Program-made: the position numbers and the translations under genes
Shown: one piece after another, positions 34,225 to 45,714 of the stretch
Layout of the letters: every line of letters starts with the position of its first letter
Numbering within the stretch: the stretch's first letter is position 1
Origin: Spirogloea muscicola
Taxonomy: Eukaryota > Streptophyta > Zygnematophyceae > Spirogloeales > Spirogloeaceae
Direction: 5' to 3'
Assembly (NCBI GenBank): GCA_009602725.1
Contig: WELB01000011.1
Location: 666,652-730,651, forward strand
DNA: 64,000 bases
Notes under the pieces: generated by a model
What the model was told of the DNA's origin: nothing
Databases searched by the model: none
Seen by the model: only the letters and a program-made list of their open reading frames with translations

Positions 34225-34469
34225 CTGACAAATAGAAGAAAGGGCTCGCCCATTGAGGATAGGGGCTGGACAAGCCAGCCCAAAAAAGAATGAACAAAGA
34301 GGAGAGCCCTCGCTGCTGCCTCTGGCTCTGTCCAGGGGACCCACTTCCAGGACCCTAGCCTCTCTGATTTGCGGCTGCTTAGCAGGGGTTACTGAGTGAT
34401 TTGTAGCTGCTTTCTTTCTTTGTCTGCTTTGGTTTCTTAGCGCTTCCTCTGGCTTCCTCTGACAAATAG
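34225..34469 (+). mobile_element. 223-bp LINE 3'-end insertion with 11-bp target-site duplication
   Basis: The word CTGACAAATAG occurs at 34225-34235 and again at 34459-34469. Between them, 34236-34458 holds an inverted copy of the LINE tail stem-loop (GGGCTGG/CCAGCCC in reverse, then AAGAATGAACAAAG) followed by the end of the LINE reading frame and its 3' UTR (CTGCTTAGCAGGGGTTACTGA). It shares this inverted-tail-plus-coding-end layout with the copy at 33163-33372. An exact direct repeat of this length around a LINE fragment indicates target-primed insertion. Confidence 0.8.
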
Positions 34470-35098
34470 GCTCCTCCAAAGCTAGGCCGGAGGCCACGAA
34501 GAGGCCAGCCTGTGTCCCGACGCGCTTTTTGGCTGGCTTACACAGCCTGCAACATCAAAAGCACTCCAGGTGCGCCAGGCTGATTAAGCAGCTCTTTCAG
34601 CAAGGCGCGACGTGTCGCGTAGCTAGGAAGTTGCCGCCCTCCTACTGGAAGCGCTTCTTTCTTAAAGGAGGAATTGCTCGACCACAGAGGGTAGGGGGCT
34701 GGAAAGGCCAGCCCAAAAAGAATGGACAAGGTCCAAAGAGCCAAAATGGTACGGTGTTCTGAATGGGCGAGCTCATTCTTCTGAAAGGGGAGGGGCTGTA
34801 GAAGAGAAAGAAATTGGCTCTTCCAGAGGGGGCAAAGGTTGTGAATTCAGATGAAACATTCACGCGAAAGGCCAGCCCAAGAGAAGAATCGACAAGGTCG
34901 AGTGATTGAGAAGAAGCTTATCCAAGGGGGCAAACGGGTGTGGGAAGAAAGAGAAGGAGTGGCTCTTTCGAAGGGGGCAGGGTTTAGGGTGAACAGCCAG
35001 CCCGAGAAAAGAGAGAAGGCGCGCGGGGCGCATGAATTGAAAGGGAGGCCAATTCAAGCCAATACATTGTTCAGGCAGAGTCGAGTGCAGACTAAACA

Positions 35099-35620
35099 AT
35101 GCTACATAAAAGAAGAAGAGTTGACAAGGTCCGAAGGCCATCCGCAGACCATCCGCGGGAAGACGAGTTCTTCCCGTTGGCTATTGACACCCATGGGGCG
35201 CTGAGCGCTCGGTGGCTCGAGCTGCTCACCCAGCTCGCCCGCCACATCATCGTCCGTCGCTTCCATGGGGAGCCGGTAGACTTTCCTGCAGCCGGGTCGC
35301 TGATGCAAGTTTATCGAATGCGCCTGGCCGTCTCGCTGCAGAGGTCTATGGCCCGGGCGTTGCACCTTCGCGCCGGCAGAGCCCTCGCTGCTGCCTCTGT
35401 CTCTGGCCAGGGGACCCACTTCCACGAGCCTAGCATCTCCGACCTGCGGTTGCTTAGCAGAGGTTACTGAGTGATTCGTAGCTGCTTTGTTTCTGTGTGT
35501 GCTTGTTTTCCTTAGCGCTTTCCCTGGCCCCCTTCTCGTACCCTGTTCATTCTTTTTTGGGCTGGCTTTCCAGCCCCTATTCTCAATGGGCGAGCTCTTC
35601 CTCCGAAGGGGCGAAAGGAA
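35099..35620 (+). mobile_element. LINE fragment: C-terminal ORF end (LLSRGY type) plus 3' tail
   Basis: The open frame to 35470 gives about 120 residues corresponding to the last part of the LINE protein at 54783-56033: FFPLAIDTHGALSARWLELL here matches LLPAAIDIFGCLGPRFHTLL there, and ALHLRAGRALAAA matches ALHQKAGRALVGG. It ends SISDLRLLSRGY at the stop (35468-35470). The tail follows: GTAGCTGCTTTGTTTCTGTG, a T-rich segment, then the GGGCTGG-CTTT-CCAGCCC stem-loop at 35559-35576 and AATGGGCGAGC. It is a 5'-truncated dead copy. Confidence 0.75.
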
Positions 35621-36054
35621 GACAAGCGCTTCCAGACAGCACTGGCTGTGAGAAGCCAGCCCAGAATGGACGAAGGAAGCGCGGCCAGATTGACTGGTGG
35701 CTGGGAAAGGGTTTAGGGTTTAGGATAAGCCAGCCCAAAGGAATGGACAAGGTCTGAAAGGGACAGATGGCGCAAGAACTGAGATACTAAGCGAAGAAAG
35801 AAACTCTTCCAGTGAAGGGCGATGGCTGTAAATGGCCAGCCCCGGAAAAAGAATGAACAAAGTTCGGAGAAGGCCAGCCCAACAAATGAGCTCTTTCAAA
35901 GGAGGCGGGGGCTGTGAATTGAAAGAAATTGGCTCTTGAAATGGGGGCAAGGGCTGTGATAAGCCAGCCCGAACAAAGAATCGACAAGGTCTGAAGGGGC
36001 CAATCTACGAAGGGGCCAAAAGCGCGATCTCAGAACTGGGGTAGGATGAAGCAC

Positions 36055-36297
36055 TCAATAACTACGAGTGAGGAGCTGCAAATCCGAAAGACCAGCTGCC
36101 GGAGAACAATCCCCCTGACGAAAGCCAGAGGCTGCAGCGAAGGCTGAAAGAGCCGGGAAGCGCAACCTTGCAATTCGGCAGGTGCCACCTTGTCTGTGCC
36201 AGACGGCTTGCAGCTCTAAGACCAGATCATGGCCGCCACCTTTTGCGACGCGACGCTTTTTCACCCTCACACACTCCGATCTGCATTTGTCAATCAT
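36055..36297 (-). mobile_element. LINE C-terminal fragment, minus strand
   Basis: The minus-strand frame ends GLSDLQLLTRSY, a variant of the SDLRLLSRGY end seen in the plus-strand copies. The preceding 60 residues (ALSAFAAASGFRQGD) are diverged. It is a short 5'-truncated remnant in the opposite orientation to most of its neighbours. Confidence 0.6.
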
Positions 36298-36369
36298 ATT
36301 ATATTGAACGACAATGAGAAGAAGCCCCGGGAGAGTGAGTTTGTGTTCTTGTGCCTTCTAGCAATTTCG

Positions 36370-36535
36370 GACCTATCCTTAGCAGGGGTTACTGAGTGAT
36401 TTGTAGCTGCTTTGTTTCTGTGTGTGCTTGTTTTTCTTAGCGCTTCCCCTGGCCCCCTTCTTGTACTTTGTTCATTCTTTTTCGGGCTGGCTTGTCCAGC
36501 CCCTATCCTCAATGGGCGAGCACTTTCTTCTATCC
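36370..36535 (+). mobile_element. LINE 3' tail copy (LLSRGY type)
   Basis: Begins at the last codons of the LINE frame (CTTAGCAGGGGTTACTGAG) and continues through the shared 3' UTR (GTAGCTGCTTTGTTTCTGTG) to the perfect stem-loop GGGCTGG-CTTGT-CCAGCCC at 36484-36502 and CAATGGGCGAGC. There is almost no coding sequence left. Confidence 0.75.
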
Positions 36536-38640
36536 CTTTGCGCTGCCTCACACCCAACCACCGCCCTCTGTCCTGGAAGCGTTTTCTTCTCACGGCCATC
36601 CCCATACTTTGCAAGAGCTGTGTCCTCTCGCGCTTGTCTGCCCCGCCCCCAAAGGACGCAGGGGCGCTCATCCCCGTCGCTCCCACCGCCTTGTCCATTC
36701 TTTCTGGTCTGGCAGTTCAGGTCTTGCCCCAGTCGGATGAACTGACCTCTTTGCCAGCCATTGCCCCCTTTCGGAGAAGCTTTCTTCCATGCGCTTCCTG
36801 GTCTTGGTCACGCTTCTGAGGAGGTAACCAAGCATCTTTAAAATGGGCCAATGGCTGTCGTATGCCAGCTCAGAAAACAGAAAAGAGGTCCCAGGCTTAC
36901 GCCCTTGCACATGGGCACCGGCCCGCCCTTGCCGCCCTTGCTTTTGAGAAGCGCATGGCCGACTCATACCCTGCTGCTGAACAGTGGACTTTGCAGGTCC
37001 ACTCTACTGTGGGCTGGCCTCTTCCAGCCATTGCTCCCTCGGATAAAGCTTAGTCTACTGCACTGCTGCCATCGCCTCCTGTAGTGGAAGCTTCTTGTTG
37101 ACAAGTTTCGCGCTTTCTGGCCCCTTCGGACCTTCTCCTACTTCATTCTCTATTCAGGTCTGGCCAATCACAGCCATCGCCCTCTACTAAGGTCTTTCTC
37201 CTGGTTTATCACAGCCATCGCTTCGTTCTTTTGCGCGCCTTCTCCCTTCGGACGACAAGGTGTATCACTACCCTTCTGCCAGTTTGCCCGACCTTCGGCT
37301 GCTGTCTAGGGGCGATTCACAGGGTAGGAGGACGCTCAAGTCAGCCCCATCTATTGCTGCTGCTCGCCCTGCTGTCATGCATTTTGTTGGTTTCTATTCA
37401 CTGCCACTGTCCCCTTCGCAAGCGGTTCTGCATCTTCAGATCTACTGCGCCCCCTCTCAGGAGCTTCTTTGCCTACCTTGCCTACAGGTCCACCCCAAAT
37501 CACAGCCACTGTCCTTCTCGAGGGCTGTTGCTTGCCATGAGTAACTCTTTCATCTCTGTCCGGAAGAACGCTGCTTTCTCTATAGAGCGCTCGCTCCTTG
37601 CAATTTGGAGATCTTGGCGTCTAGACTGACCACTGACCACCCCCAGGAAACAAACTCGCTAGATGAGGTGCTTGAGCCTAAGTCTGCAAATCTTATCCTT
37701 GATGATTGCAGCGCAAGGCGACAGATTTGCAAGATGCATGCATTACATACTTGAGAGCTAATTGTTGCCCTTCGCAATCCAGAACTGCTCAGAGTTTCAC
37801 CCACGATCAACATGACATAAGAACTTCTGCTGTAGCCACTCCAAGTCATGGCTGCACACTGCCATATTTTCAGTGAGAATCTTAGGACCCTCCTCACTCC
37901 CAGCCTTTAACGGCAAAGGAAGCTGTTTGCTTGCTTCAGATGGCATCATCGCTCAAGATTGACTGGTCTTGCTGCCACATCGCTCTTCTTCAAGCCAGGT
38001 TGTACGCACCTTGTCCTTGGACGCGGCCAGAGGCACAGGTTTTCCGCAAGGCCCACATGCGTCAAACATGTGAGCTGGCCAGTCATGGCAGCGCCCCATC
38101 ATAAGCGTGCAGCGACGCCTCCACATGGACAAGATTTCTCATGAGAGAAGGCGCATGGTGCGCATGCACTGAGAGGGGAAATAGCTCATTTACATTACAG
38201 CAGTAGCCGTGAGAGGCCAGCCCAAAAGGAACGTACAATTTCTGAAAGGACTGGAAGGCGCAAAACAGGGAGGCTGCACAAGCCAGTAAACTGTTAGAAG
38301 AACGAATCAATTCCTAACAGGACCTCAGGTGACAACACGGGAAACATAGAACTGAATAGGGACTCGAGTACCCACGAGTGAGAAAGCAGATCTACCAATT
38401 TACGGCAATGGCTGTGAACAGGCCAGCCCAAAGAGAGAAAGCGCGGCCAGATTGACTAGTGGCTGGGAAAGGCCAGCCCAAAGGAGTATACAAGGTCTGA
38501 AATGGCCGGATGGGCTCAAAAAGCAGGATAATAGTCTTCAAGCCGGCAGTGGGCTCTCAATAATCGAAAGACGCTTCCAGGAGAGGACGATGGCTGGGCG
38601 AGGCCAGCCCAAAAATAAATTGAACAAAGGTCGGAGAGGC

Positions 38641-39270
38641 CAAGCAAGGGAATCCACGAAAGCTAGCACATCAATAATCTCCTGTCAGCAAGTACGAGTC
38701 AGAATAACCAGATGGCGAAAAAGCGTCGCCATGACGGAACCCGGAGGCAGCAGCCAACGTGTACGCAAGTGGACGGCAAATGCTAAGGACCGTTGCGGAG
38801 GGATTGCAAAGGCACATCCTGTACACCTGAGCAAGCTACCCGGCGGCACTGGAGCCGGGCTGCACGCTCTGACGAGTGAGAGCACGCACTCATCTGCCAG
38901 ACTTATCTGGGGCGCTGGTGCGGCACCCCGCAAGCCGGTGGCCTGGCTTGGTGCGCAGCTAGGCACTCAGCACTTCTCGTGCTTACACGATGACAGCTCA
39001 CCTTCTGACTGAGGGATGAGGACTGTGTGATGCAAAACGAGCTGCTTGCCATGGCCATCGAGCACGCCTGGGCTCGCAAGGAACACGAGCATGAGCCTGG
39101 AGAGCGGAGGCTGGATCAAGGAGCTATGCTTTCTTGCAAGTGAAGTCCAAGATTGAGCTGGCCACGCAACGGCGGCGCCTCTGCCCGCGACCGCGGACTC
39201 CACCAGACAGGCTTTCCAGCGACGTGTGCGGAAATGAGGAGTGACGGCTTTGCGGATCGGGAACGGCGCC
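38641..39270. other. upstream region of CTC1, possible unseen exons
   Basis: Between the repeat island and the first recognisable CTC1 block. A short plus-strand frame near 39020-39140 reads MQNELLAMAIEHAWARKEHE and could be an N-terminal exon, but no family match supports this. Land-plant CTC1 has about 180 more N-terminal residues than the part I can align, so missing 5' exons would lie here. Confidence 0.3.
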
Positions 39271-42200
39271 ATGAGTGGAGTGCGCACTCGTTCGCCTCCG
39301 CACACGCTCGTGGGGTCACTTGTAGCTGTCAGCCCGGTCCTGCGAATCAGCGACAGTGGTGGAGCCCATGTCAATTACGACATTGTCATGGTGGAGATGC
39401 GGCCGTGCCGTCCATCGAGGAGCAGCAGGCAGGTACTCAGAGAAGCGGCGCTCCAGCGCTACGATGCCTCACCAGCAACCAGGGAGGCCGCTGACTTGGA
39501 GGTGGCGGGGCCAGAACGTGCAGCGCTGGTACACAGGCCAACATTCCTACTTGCCCGGGATGGCTTGGCACGTGGGCTGTGGCCGGCTCTGTCGGCGTCG
39601 CTCAGCAAGCGCGTCGCCATCTCGGGCCTCCTGCGCAAGGCCCTGCTGGCAGGACACGCGCCGCAGCGGTCGCGCATTGTCTTCCTGGCCACAGCCGCTA
39701 CGGCGGTTGCCTTGCTCGAGAGGCCGGAGGTCGCCCTCGAAGAGCCTCGAAGGAGGCCCAACGATGCAGCTGCCAAGAGCGAGCGCATGGCAAGTGTTAC
39801 TGGGCGAGAGTCTTGCGAGCATGCCAGCAGCGGGACAGTCAGCTATGTGGGCACGGTAAGTGGGGTTGTCCTCGATGGCGCGCAGCTGGAGCTGGACGGT
39901 TGCGCCCGGCTCCTCCTGACGCACACGCCGAGCTGGCCGTTGGGCGGCATCTGCCTCGGCTCCCTGGTGTGCACCCGCGTGCACATCTGACCACATGGCT
40001 TGGGCCTCTAATATGAGCCAGCTTTGCCACAGGAAGTTGGTTCGACATTTATCACAGCTGCTTCAAAGAACCTGCCCAACTCATGCTTTTTTGGCATACA
40101 GGTGTTGCTGAGGCATGTCCACGTCCACAAAGTGCGGGGAACTCAGCGAGAGCGCCTGGTCTTCGGGGCATGCATCTATTCTCATATATCTGTTGTGGGG
40201 ACAGCACCAATGTATGATTCATTGATGTAAGCCTCTATATACCTATTTTACCTCAACATCAAGCTAGATTGCCATCGTCCTTGCATCCACTCGTGACTAC
40301 ATTGTGATACGTCTGTCTCTCCTGCTGGTTGACCATTACAATGTGATCCGTATGACCCTACCGTGAGATTGTGTTGATATGTCGAGCTTATCAGCTCTCT
40401 GTGCCATTTTCAATGTGCAGTAAAGTTCACCCTCTACCCGCTTGCAGCTTGCTGCGAGCACATCTGGATCGGTTGCCGTTCAGTTTGGCCTTCAAGTATG
40501 CTGTAATCATGCACAAAGTCTCAATTCTTTTGCACTAAATTACAGAAAATTCGATGCCACTGCCGCTACTTCTTCAAGCAGAATGTTACATTCTGGAAAT
40601 GTTACATGCTTTGTATTCTTAAGACGTTGAACTCTGAATAAAGCAAACCCTTAGTTAAGCTTAGAGCAGGCACTCAGCCTTCTGGGCCTACGTTCTATCC
40701 TACACCTTTAACCTTCCGTTGTAGTCATGTACTGACTACACAGTGCATGCATATGCCTTATATTCTGCAGTCATTAGTACCTTTGCCTCCTGCTCGCAAG
40801 TAGATTACAGATACTGAAGCTGTTGTTTTGGCCATCAGGCTCATGGAGGTGTTGCAAGCCTTCCATGTCAAATTTCCTGGTTACTTCAGCAATCAGCAGC
40901 TTCTGGGGAACTGCGCCAAGGTGAACTGTCATATGAGATCATCCATGGACTGAGTGGAAGACACAAGAGACGCTTCTTCCAAATTAGATTGATCGCAGCG
41001 GGCTTGCTCAATCTTTGAAGGTGATCTAAGCAACAAACATTCCTATGATTACCGCCAAATCGCAAGGGCAGACAGTGAGCAGCCAATCGTAAACCCTATA
41101 TTTTGACCCGGCTGATGACAGCCTCACAAATGCAAAGAGAAAGGACTAGCTTTCACCATCGTACGTGATGGCGGGTCGCCTCTTCAATACCTGCAAAGAG
41201 TAAGTACAGTCAGCATCAGCATGCTACAGCTTGTAGTACTGTACCAGTATGCATACGACTTTGTTCACTTGAGATCCTTGTTGCCTATGTCTGGCATGGG
41301 CTTTGGAGTGATCAACCTCTGAAGTGGTGATGGCCTCCCCATGGCAGGATGTAATTGACGAGTTCTTGGAGCACTCTTTGCATTGCCAACTCGGAAGCCC
41401 AATTGAGCAGCGGTCCTCCATCCAAACACAGGTGCTACTCTTTCTCAAGTATCTGCATTGACATCAGTCATGTACTGGACATGTAAGCAGCCTTGACGAG
41501 CTCAAATAGCAGTGAGGAATATCTTCATGCTGTCAGAGCAGCTTGCATGTACTCTGGAAATTGTAGCAGGCTTTTTGATTTGGAACTGAGGCAGTTGCTA
41601 GCTGCTGTGGCCAGCAGGTTCTCACAGTAGCAGAGCTCCTACAAGGGGCTGCACTGTTAAGTAGGACAGCCCTTGAGGCACATGTCTCCAAGGGCCAGCA
41701 ATGTGTGGAGCATGGTAACCTGGAGAACCAAGTAGTCACCAGGAAGTCTGGCAAGGAGCTTGGTGTTGTCCTCCTTGCTACACTGCAGGTAGCACGCGGC
41801 AAATCTAAGTGGTCCAGTTACTGAGGGAGCTGTTATGTTGCAGCCTCATCGAACCATCTAGTTGAAGAGGTTCTATATTTGTTGTGCAGGTCTCCCCAAG
41901 AACAGGAAGCCTAGAGCTCACTGATGCCACTGGTGCACTGGGAGTAGTTATTGACGGTCACCTACAGAGGAGTCAACTGAACTCCATCTACAAGGTCTGC
42001 CATATCCCAATTGCTAATACACTTAATGGAGGATAGACTACAGCAGATGCAGGTACGGAATTGATGTCGCAAGGTGCCGCAGATGGTCATATCTAGGCTT
42101 CTAGAAGCACGTGCTTCAGAGCAGCTTCACAAGTCCAGGCTGCATCACTAGTTCTTGATGCTTTCAGTAACCTTCAACACAGCTCAAATTGTCACTTCCT

Positions 42201-44263
42201 TGCTTTAGCAGGCAGCACATGTATGCTGTTGATAGAAAACCATAAGTTGAAATGGTGCTGGTTGTATTATGCTCCCTGTGGCAGGTGACAGACTTTGACT
42301 TGGTCGTCTACAGTCGACCTTCAGTAGTGCCTCTGAGAGATTGCAATGCAGGGCAAAATGACTTGCCTTGGGCTCAAGCATTCCAACAATGCACTACTGC
42401 TGACATGCAGCGCTGGGATCCTAGCCAGGCAGAGTGCTTCGTCGTCTTCCGCCTTCAGGATGCTGCCTTTGTTCGCGCATTGCACAGCTCAGTGTCACAC
42501 CCCCAATTTACTGGGTCGTCATGGGCTCGGGCCTTGCGTAGTGGTGATTTGAAGGTTATCATGATCATCCAGAAACATTCTTTAGCAAAGCATGTGAGTG
42601 TCATGGACCTCACTTACCACTTTGTGGCAACATGCTTCTGAGAGTTTCCGATCTTATAGCATTTTGGCATGGGCTTGATGACATACATTAGCAAGCATTG
42701 GAAATGTGTTTGTGCGCGCAACTGTTATGTGTGCTTGTAAGGTGTGTCCGCTTACTCGTGATGGCAACGCACGTGCTCCACAGAAGGCTCGGCGGTCGTC
42801 TTCTGCAGCTTCCTGCCAGAACAGTGTTGGCTTCCAAGCCAAGGCCGTGCTGCTTCCTTACAAAATACTTGATAATGTTTCTATTGAACCTCGGAGTGGA
42901 CCTTCAAGCCCATGTCGTGTCGTAATTCGAAAGCCTCAACCATGCGGGCACACACAAGCACAGCCCAAAGGAGCTGCAGGAGTTCTGCAGGTTATCAAAT
43001 GCTACATCCAAGTTGGCAAGGTCGAGCAGCGGCAAGCGGCATTGGAAGGCCATCTTCAGCAAGTAATGCTCAGCTTCTCGTTGACGTCTATTGAGGACCA
43101 CTCAGTAAGTGGCATCAGGCAGCTGGATGTGTTACAGCTTTCTGGCAATGTCGAGGTGCTAGAGAAGCCCTCTCGTTGAAGGTCTGTGATTTATGTCGTC
43201 AAGATCGTCTATTGCATTACATGACCTCATCAACCTGTGCCATATTTTTGTCTCTGCTTAATCTCCAGACATTGCGTGTTGGCCGGTGCTACTTGACTTC
43301 GTGGCCAGAGCCAAAGCCATTGGGTGCCCACGAGGCCTTCCTCAAGGCCATGAAGAAGGCACAAGGTGGTCAACCTGAGCCTGACCATTGTGGTTCTCCA
43401 GTCACTCTAAGAGATCCTCATCTCTGGAGTGTAAGCTTTGCTGGTCAACCTGAAGAAGAGAAAGTTCCGGACAAGTTGGATGCCTGCTGCCAAATCAGGG
43501 CCTCATTTGAGGACCAGAGACAAAAAGAATGTGCCAGCAGTCTCTGTGCAGACAAGGACGATGTTGAGATTGCGTTGACAGCCACTGCAGCTAGACTGCA
43601 CAAGGAGCTTGTTCGAAGTCTCGCAGAGTGGCACATTCGGCCAATCTTGCAGATTCATCAGCTCCTTAGGGATGAGTCTGGTGAAGCATGCAGGGAGCCC
43701 ACTATACTGCCAAAGCCCAGTACTCCAACCACGAAACTGGTGATGACGGAATGTAGGTCATCACATTGTCAGCAGACATGGGGAGCAGATCAGAGGACAG
43801 TTTCTTTTGACGGCATCGTAGCAGCAATAAGAATATCTCATGACCAGCCTCTGACCGAGGTCCTTGTTTGTTCTTGACCACATCCCCTCATGTGTATGCT
43901 GCAGAGGACCACACTGGCCAAGCTCTGTGCAGAGCTGCTGGCTTGCCTGCTGCCGAGCTCTTGGGACTACCTGAACGTGCACCCCACATTAGGTCTCGTG
44001 AGTCTACACAACAGTTTGGCATAGCAACAAGGGAGGAGTACATGACTGAGCTGCTTGCTCGTCTAAGGAGGCACGGCAGGGTGGTTGCACAGCGAGAGGG
44101 ACCGGCTCTCCCTGCTGGCGGCGAGCTGGGCGCGGTGATGCCGTCGGCCGTCTCGTCCAGCTTGCAGCAAGCGCTTGGTGGGCGAGACCGGGAGGTAGTG
44201 GAGGAGCTCTTCCTGCGGGCCTCGGTGCAGAAGCCGAAGGTGCGCAAGGGCTTCATGCATTAG
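39271..44263 (+). CDS. CTC1: CTC1, large subunit of the CST telomere-maintenance complex
   Basis: CTC1 joins STN1 and TEN1 to bind single-stranded telomeric DNA and help complete lagging-strand synthesis. Blocks align in order with land-plant CTC1 as I remember it: LVGSLVAVSPVLRISDSG and VEMRPC near 39310-39400, VHRPTFLLARDGLARGLW and LSKRVAISGLLRK near 39530-39640, GTVSGVVLDGAQLELDG and LLLTHTPSW at 39850-39930, LVFGACIYSHISVVGTAP near 40160, GSLELTDATGALGVVIDG then IYKVTDFDLVVYS at 41900-42310, TLRVGRCYLTSWPEP near 43270, HLWSVSFAG near 43420, TVSFDGIVAAIRIS near 43800 and EDHTGQALCRAAGLPAAELL near 43900. These are OB-fold strands. The start at 39271 is the first ATG of the first block; the true N-terminus may be upstream. 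Stop at 44261-44263. Around ten or more exons. It is convergent with the WVD2-like gene. Confidence 0.82.
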
Positions 44264-45714
44264 AGCTCTCAGATTTGCTAGTCATGTTTGGGGTTCTGAG
44301 GATTTGCTGTGCAATGCATGAAGTAGCATGGCAGAACAAGCCAAGCTAAGCAATGTTCTCCCTGCTGTCTCAAGGCATATGGCTTGCTCCCTCAGCAGTA
44401 CCACTGCCCTGCATGCTACTTCAATTGTTGTACGGATATAGAGAAGCATGTCATTTATGCATGAGAAAGTCAACGACAGGCAGGTCATCCTAGCAGAAGA
44501 CACTCTGCACAGATCTATCCGCCTGCAACGTTTGTGGTATGGTTCTCTGCGCTGGTTGACAGTTCACGCTGTGGTTGCAGGTCCTGGTTTGCCAACAGAA
44601 TTGGCAATCCCAACAGAATAAGCCACGTGCTCAATGGCACAGCACAGGCAGCATTGGCCCCAGCCAGACTTTTGGCTGTACTGCAGCTCTTTCGCACCGT
44701 CAGCTGTAGCTTGTCGCGATAAAGGCCAGCAGGACCGAGGCAAGCGCACGTCTACTTTGCCAGGAATTAGAGGCTGCAATGTCTGCAGACCCTAATTTTC
44801 CGGCAGTTTGTCAGCTAAACGACACTGCCTTTAGTACTTTATAGTTGCAAACACCTGTATCATTAGTGCTTGGTGAAGCGTTGCAGTTTGACCAGGTGCA
44901 CTGGTTATGAGTCTTTGGTAGTGTTTGACTCGTGCATCTTCATGTACATCAGAGTGGTGCAACTCATATTCTTGCCTCTCTCTCTTGTTCATATATACAA
45001 CTGCAATTTTGGACTTCGGTTTAGGTTTAGGCTGAGCGACCTGATCTCGACCTCGTGTCACCTGCTCCTTGAGGTAGTTCAGTCCACTTGTTTGGCTGGC
45101 CTTTCTCAATCAAGCCTTTCTCACCTGTGCTTCCCTTTCGTTGAGCATATCTTTCAGGCAGCACCTAGTGCGTCCGATCTTGCAATCCATGTAGGAGTTG
45201 GCCGTCAAAAGCGAATATAGGCTAAACAATGCAAGTCCATCCCATTCATTGAGCGATACTTAAGGCAGCACATAGTGAGTTCAGCTTTGCAGTCCATATA
45301 AGAACCTGGCCCTCAAATGAAGTAGGTAGGCATAGCAATGCAGATCTGAAAGGGAAGTCCTGAATGTCATGTGCCCAAGGGTGAAATGTTCGAAAAAAAC
45401 GTTAATGAATTTATCAAAAGAACTCCTCAAAAGGAATGTGCCGTAAGTGCCTACTGACAGCTCAGAGTCACACGACTGCTATCAGCTGCATACGTCTTGG
45501 TGCCTTGCTGTGATGAAGGGACTTGATCTTGGTAATGGAGCTTCTTTACCCAGCAAAGATAAGAAGCCACTCAATAAGGTACAACAGGAAGGAACTAATC
45601 AACAGTCTTTTATGTCTTGCCGTGGTGGCAGGCAGTGACCATACACTGTCTCACATTTTGCTACTTTCCAAATAGCAGAGTGACAAATCAGGAGTTTATC
45701 TAGACCTCCTTCTC
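44264..45714. other. convergent intergenic stretch with a local duplication
   Basis: Between the CTC1 and WVD2-like stops. Contains the 108-bp-period duplication at 45141-45347. Open frames, including a basic one at 44831-45109 on the minus strand, show no family resemblance. Confidence 0.4.
45141..45347. repeat. diverged tandem duplication, period about 108 bp
   Basis: A segment starting TTGAGCATATCTTTCAGGCA at 45141 is repeated in diverged form at 45249 (TTGAGCGATACTTAAGGCAG). Shared blocks in order are GGCAGCAC.TAGTG, TTGCA(A/G)TCCAT.TA, GGCC.TCAAA and AACAATGCA/AGCAATGCA. Confidence 0.65.

Larger units (their letters stand above)
34470..38640. repeat. cluster of short stem-loop repeat units in both orientations
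   Basis: Many diverged copies of one unit fill this stretch. In the plus sense it reads roughly TTCATTCTTTTTGGGCTGGC, then a short loop, CAGCC, and (A/C)TCGCCCTCTCCTGGAAG. Examples in plus sense lie near 35559, 36484, 37005 and 37160; in minus sense near 34690, 34870, 35730, 35830, 35955, 38210, 38425, 38460 and 38595. The GGGCTGG...CCAGCC(C) arms can always pair. The unit is the tail of the LINE copies in this window, but most copies have no LINE coding sequence attached. A degenerate LINE end also lies near 37290-37320. No host gene is seen here. Confidence 0.75.

Noticed and set aside
33163-38640. CRISPR-like array
   Set aside because: The repeats are diverged, irregularly spaced, in both orientations and tied to LINE tails; the genome is eukaryotic.
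44831-45109. Basic minus-strand frame with KPKPKSK between CTC1 and the WVD2-like gene
   Set aside because: No splice or family support; likely chance in a 3' spacer.
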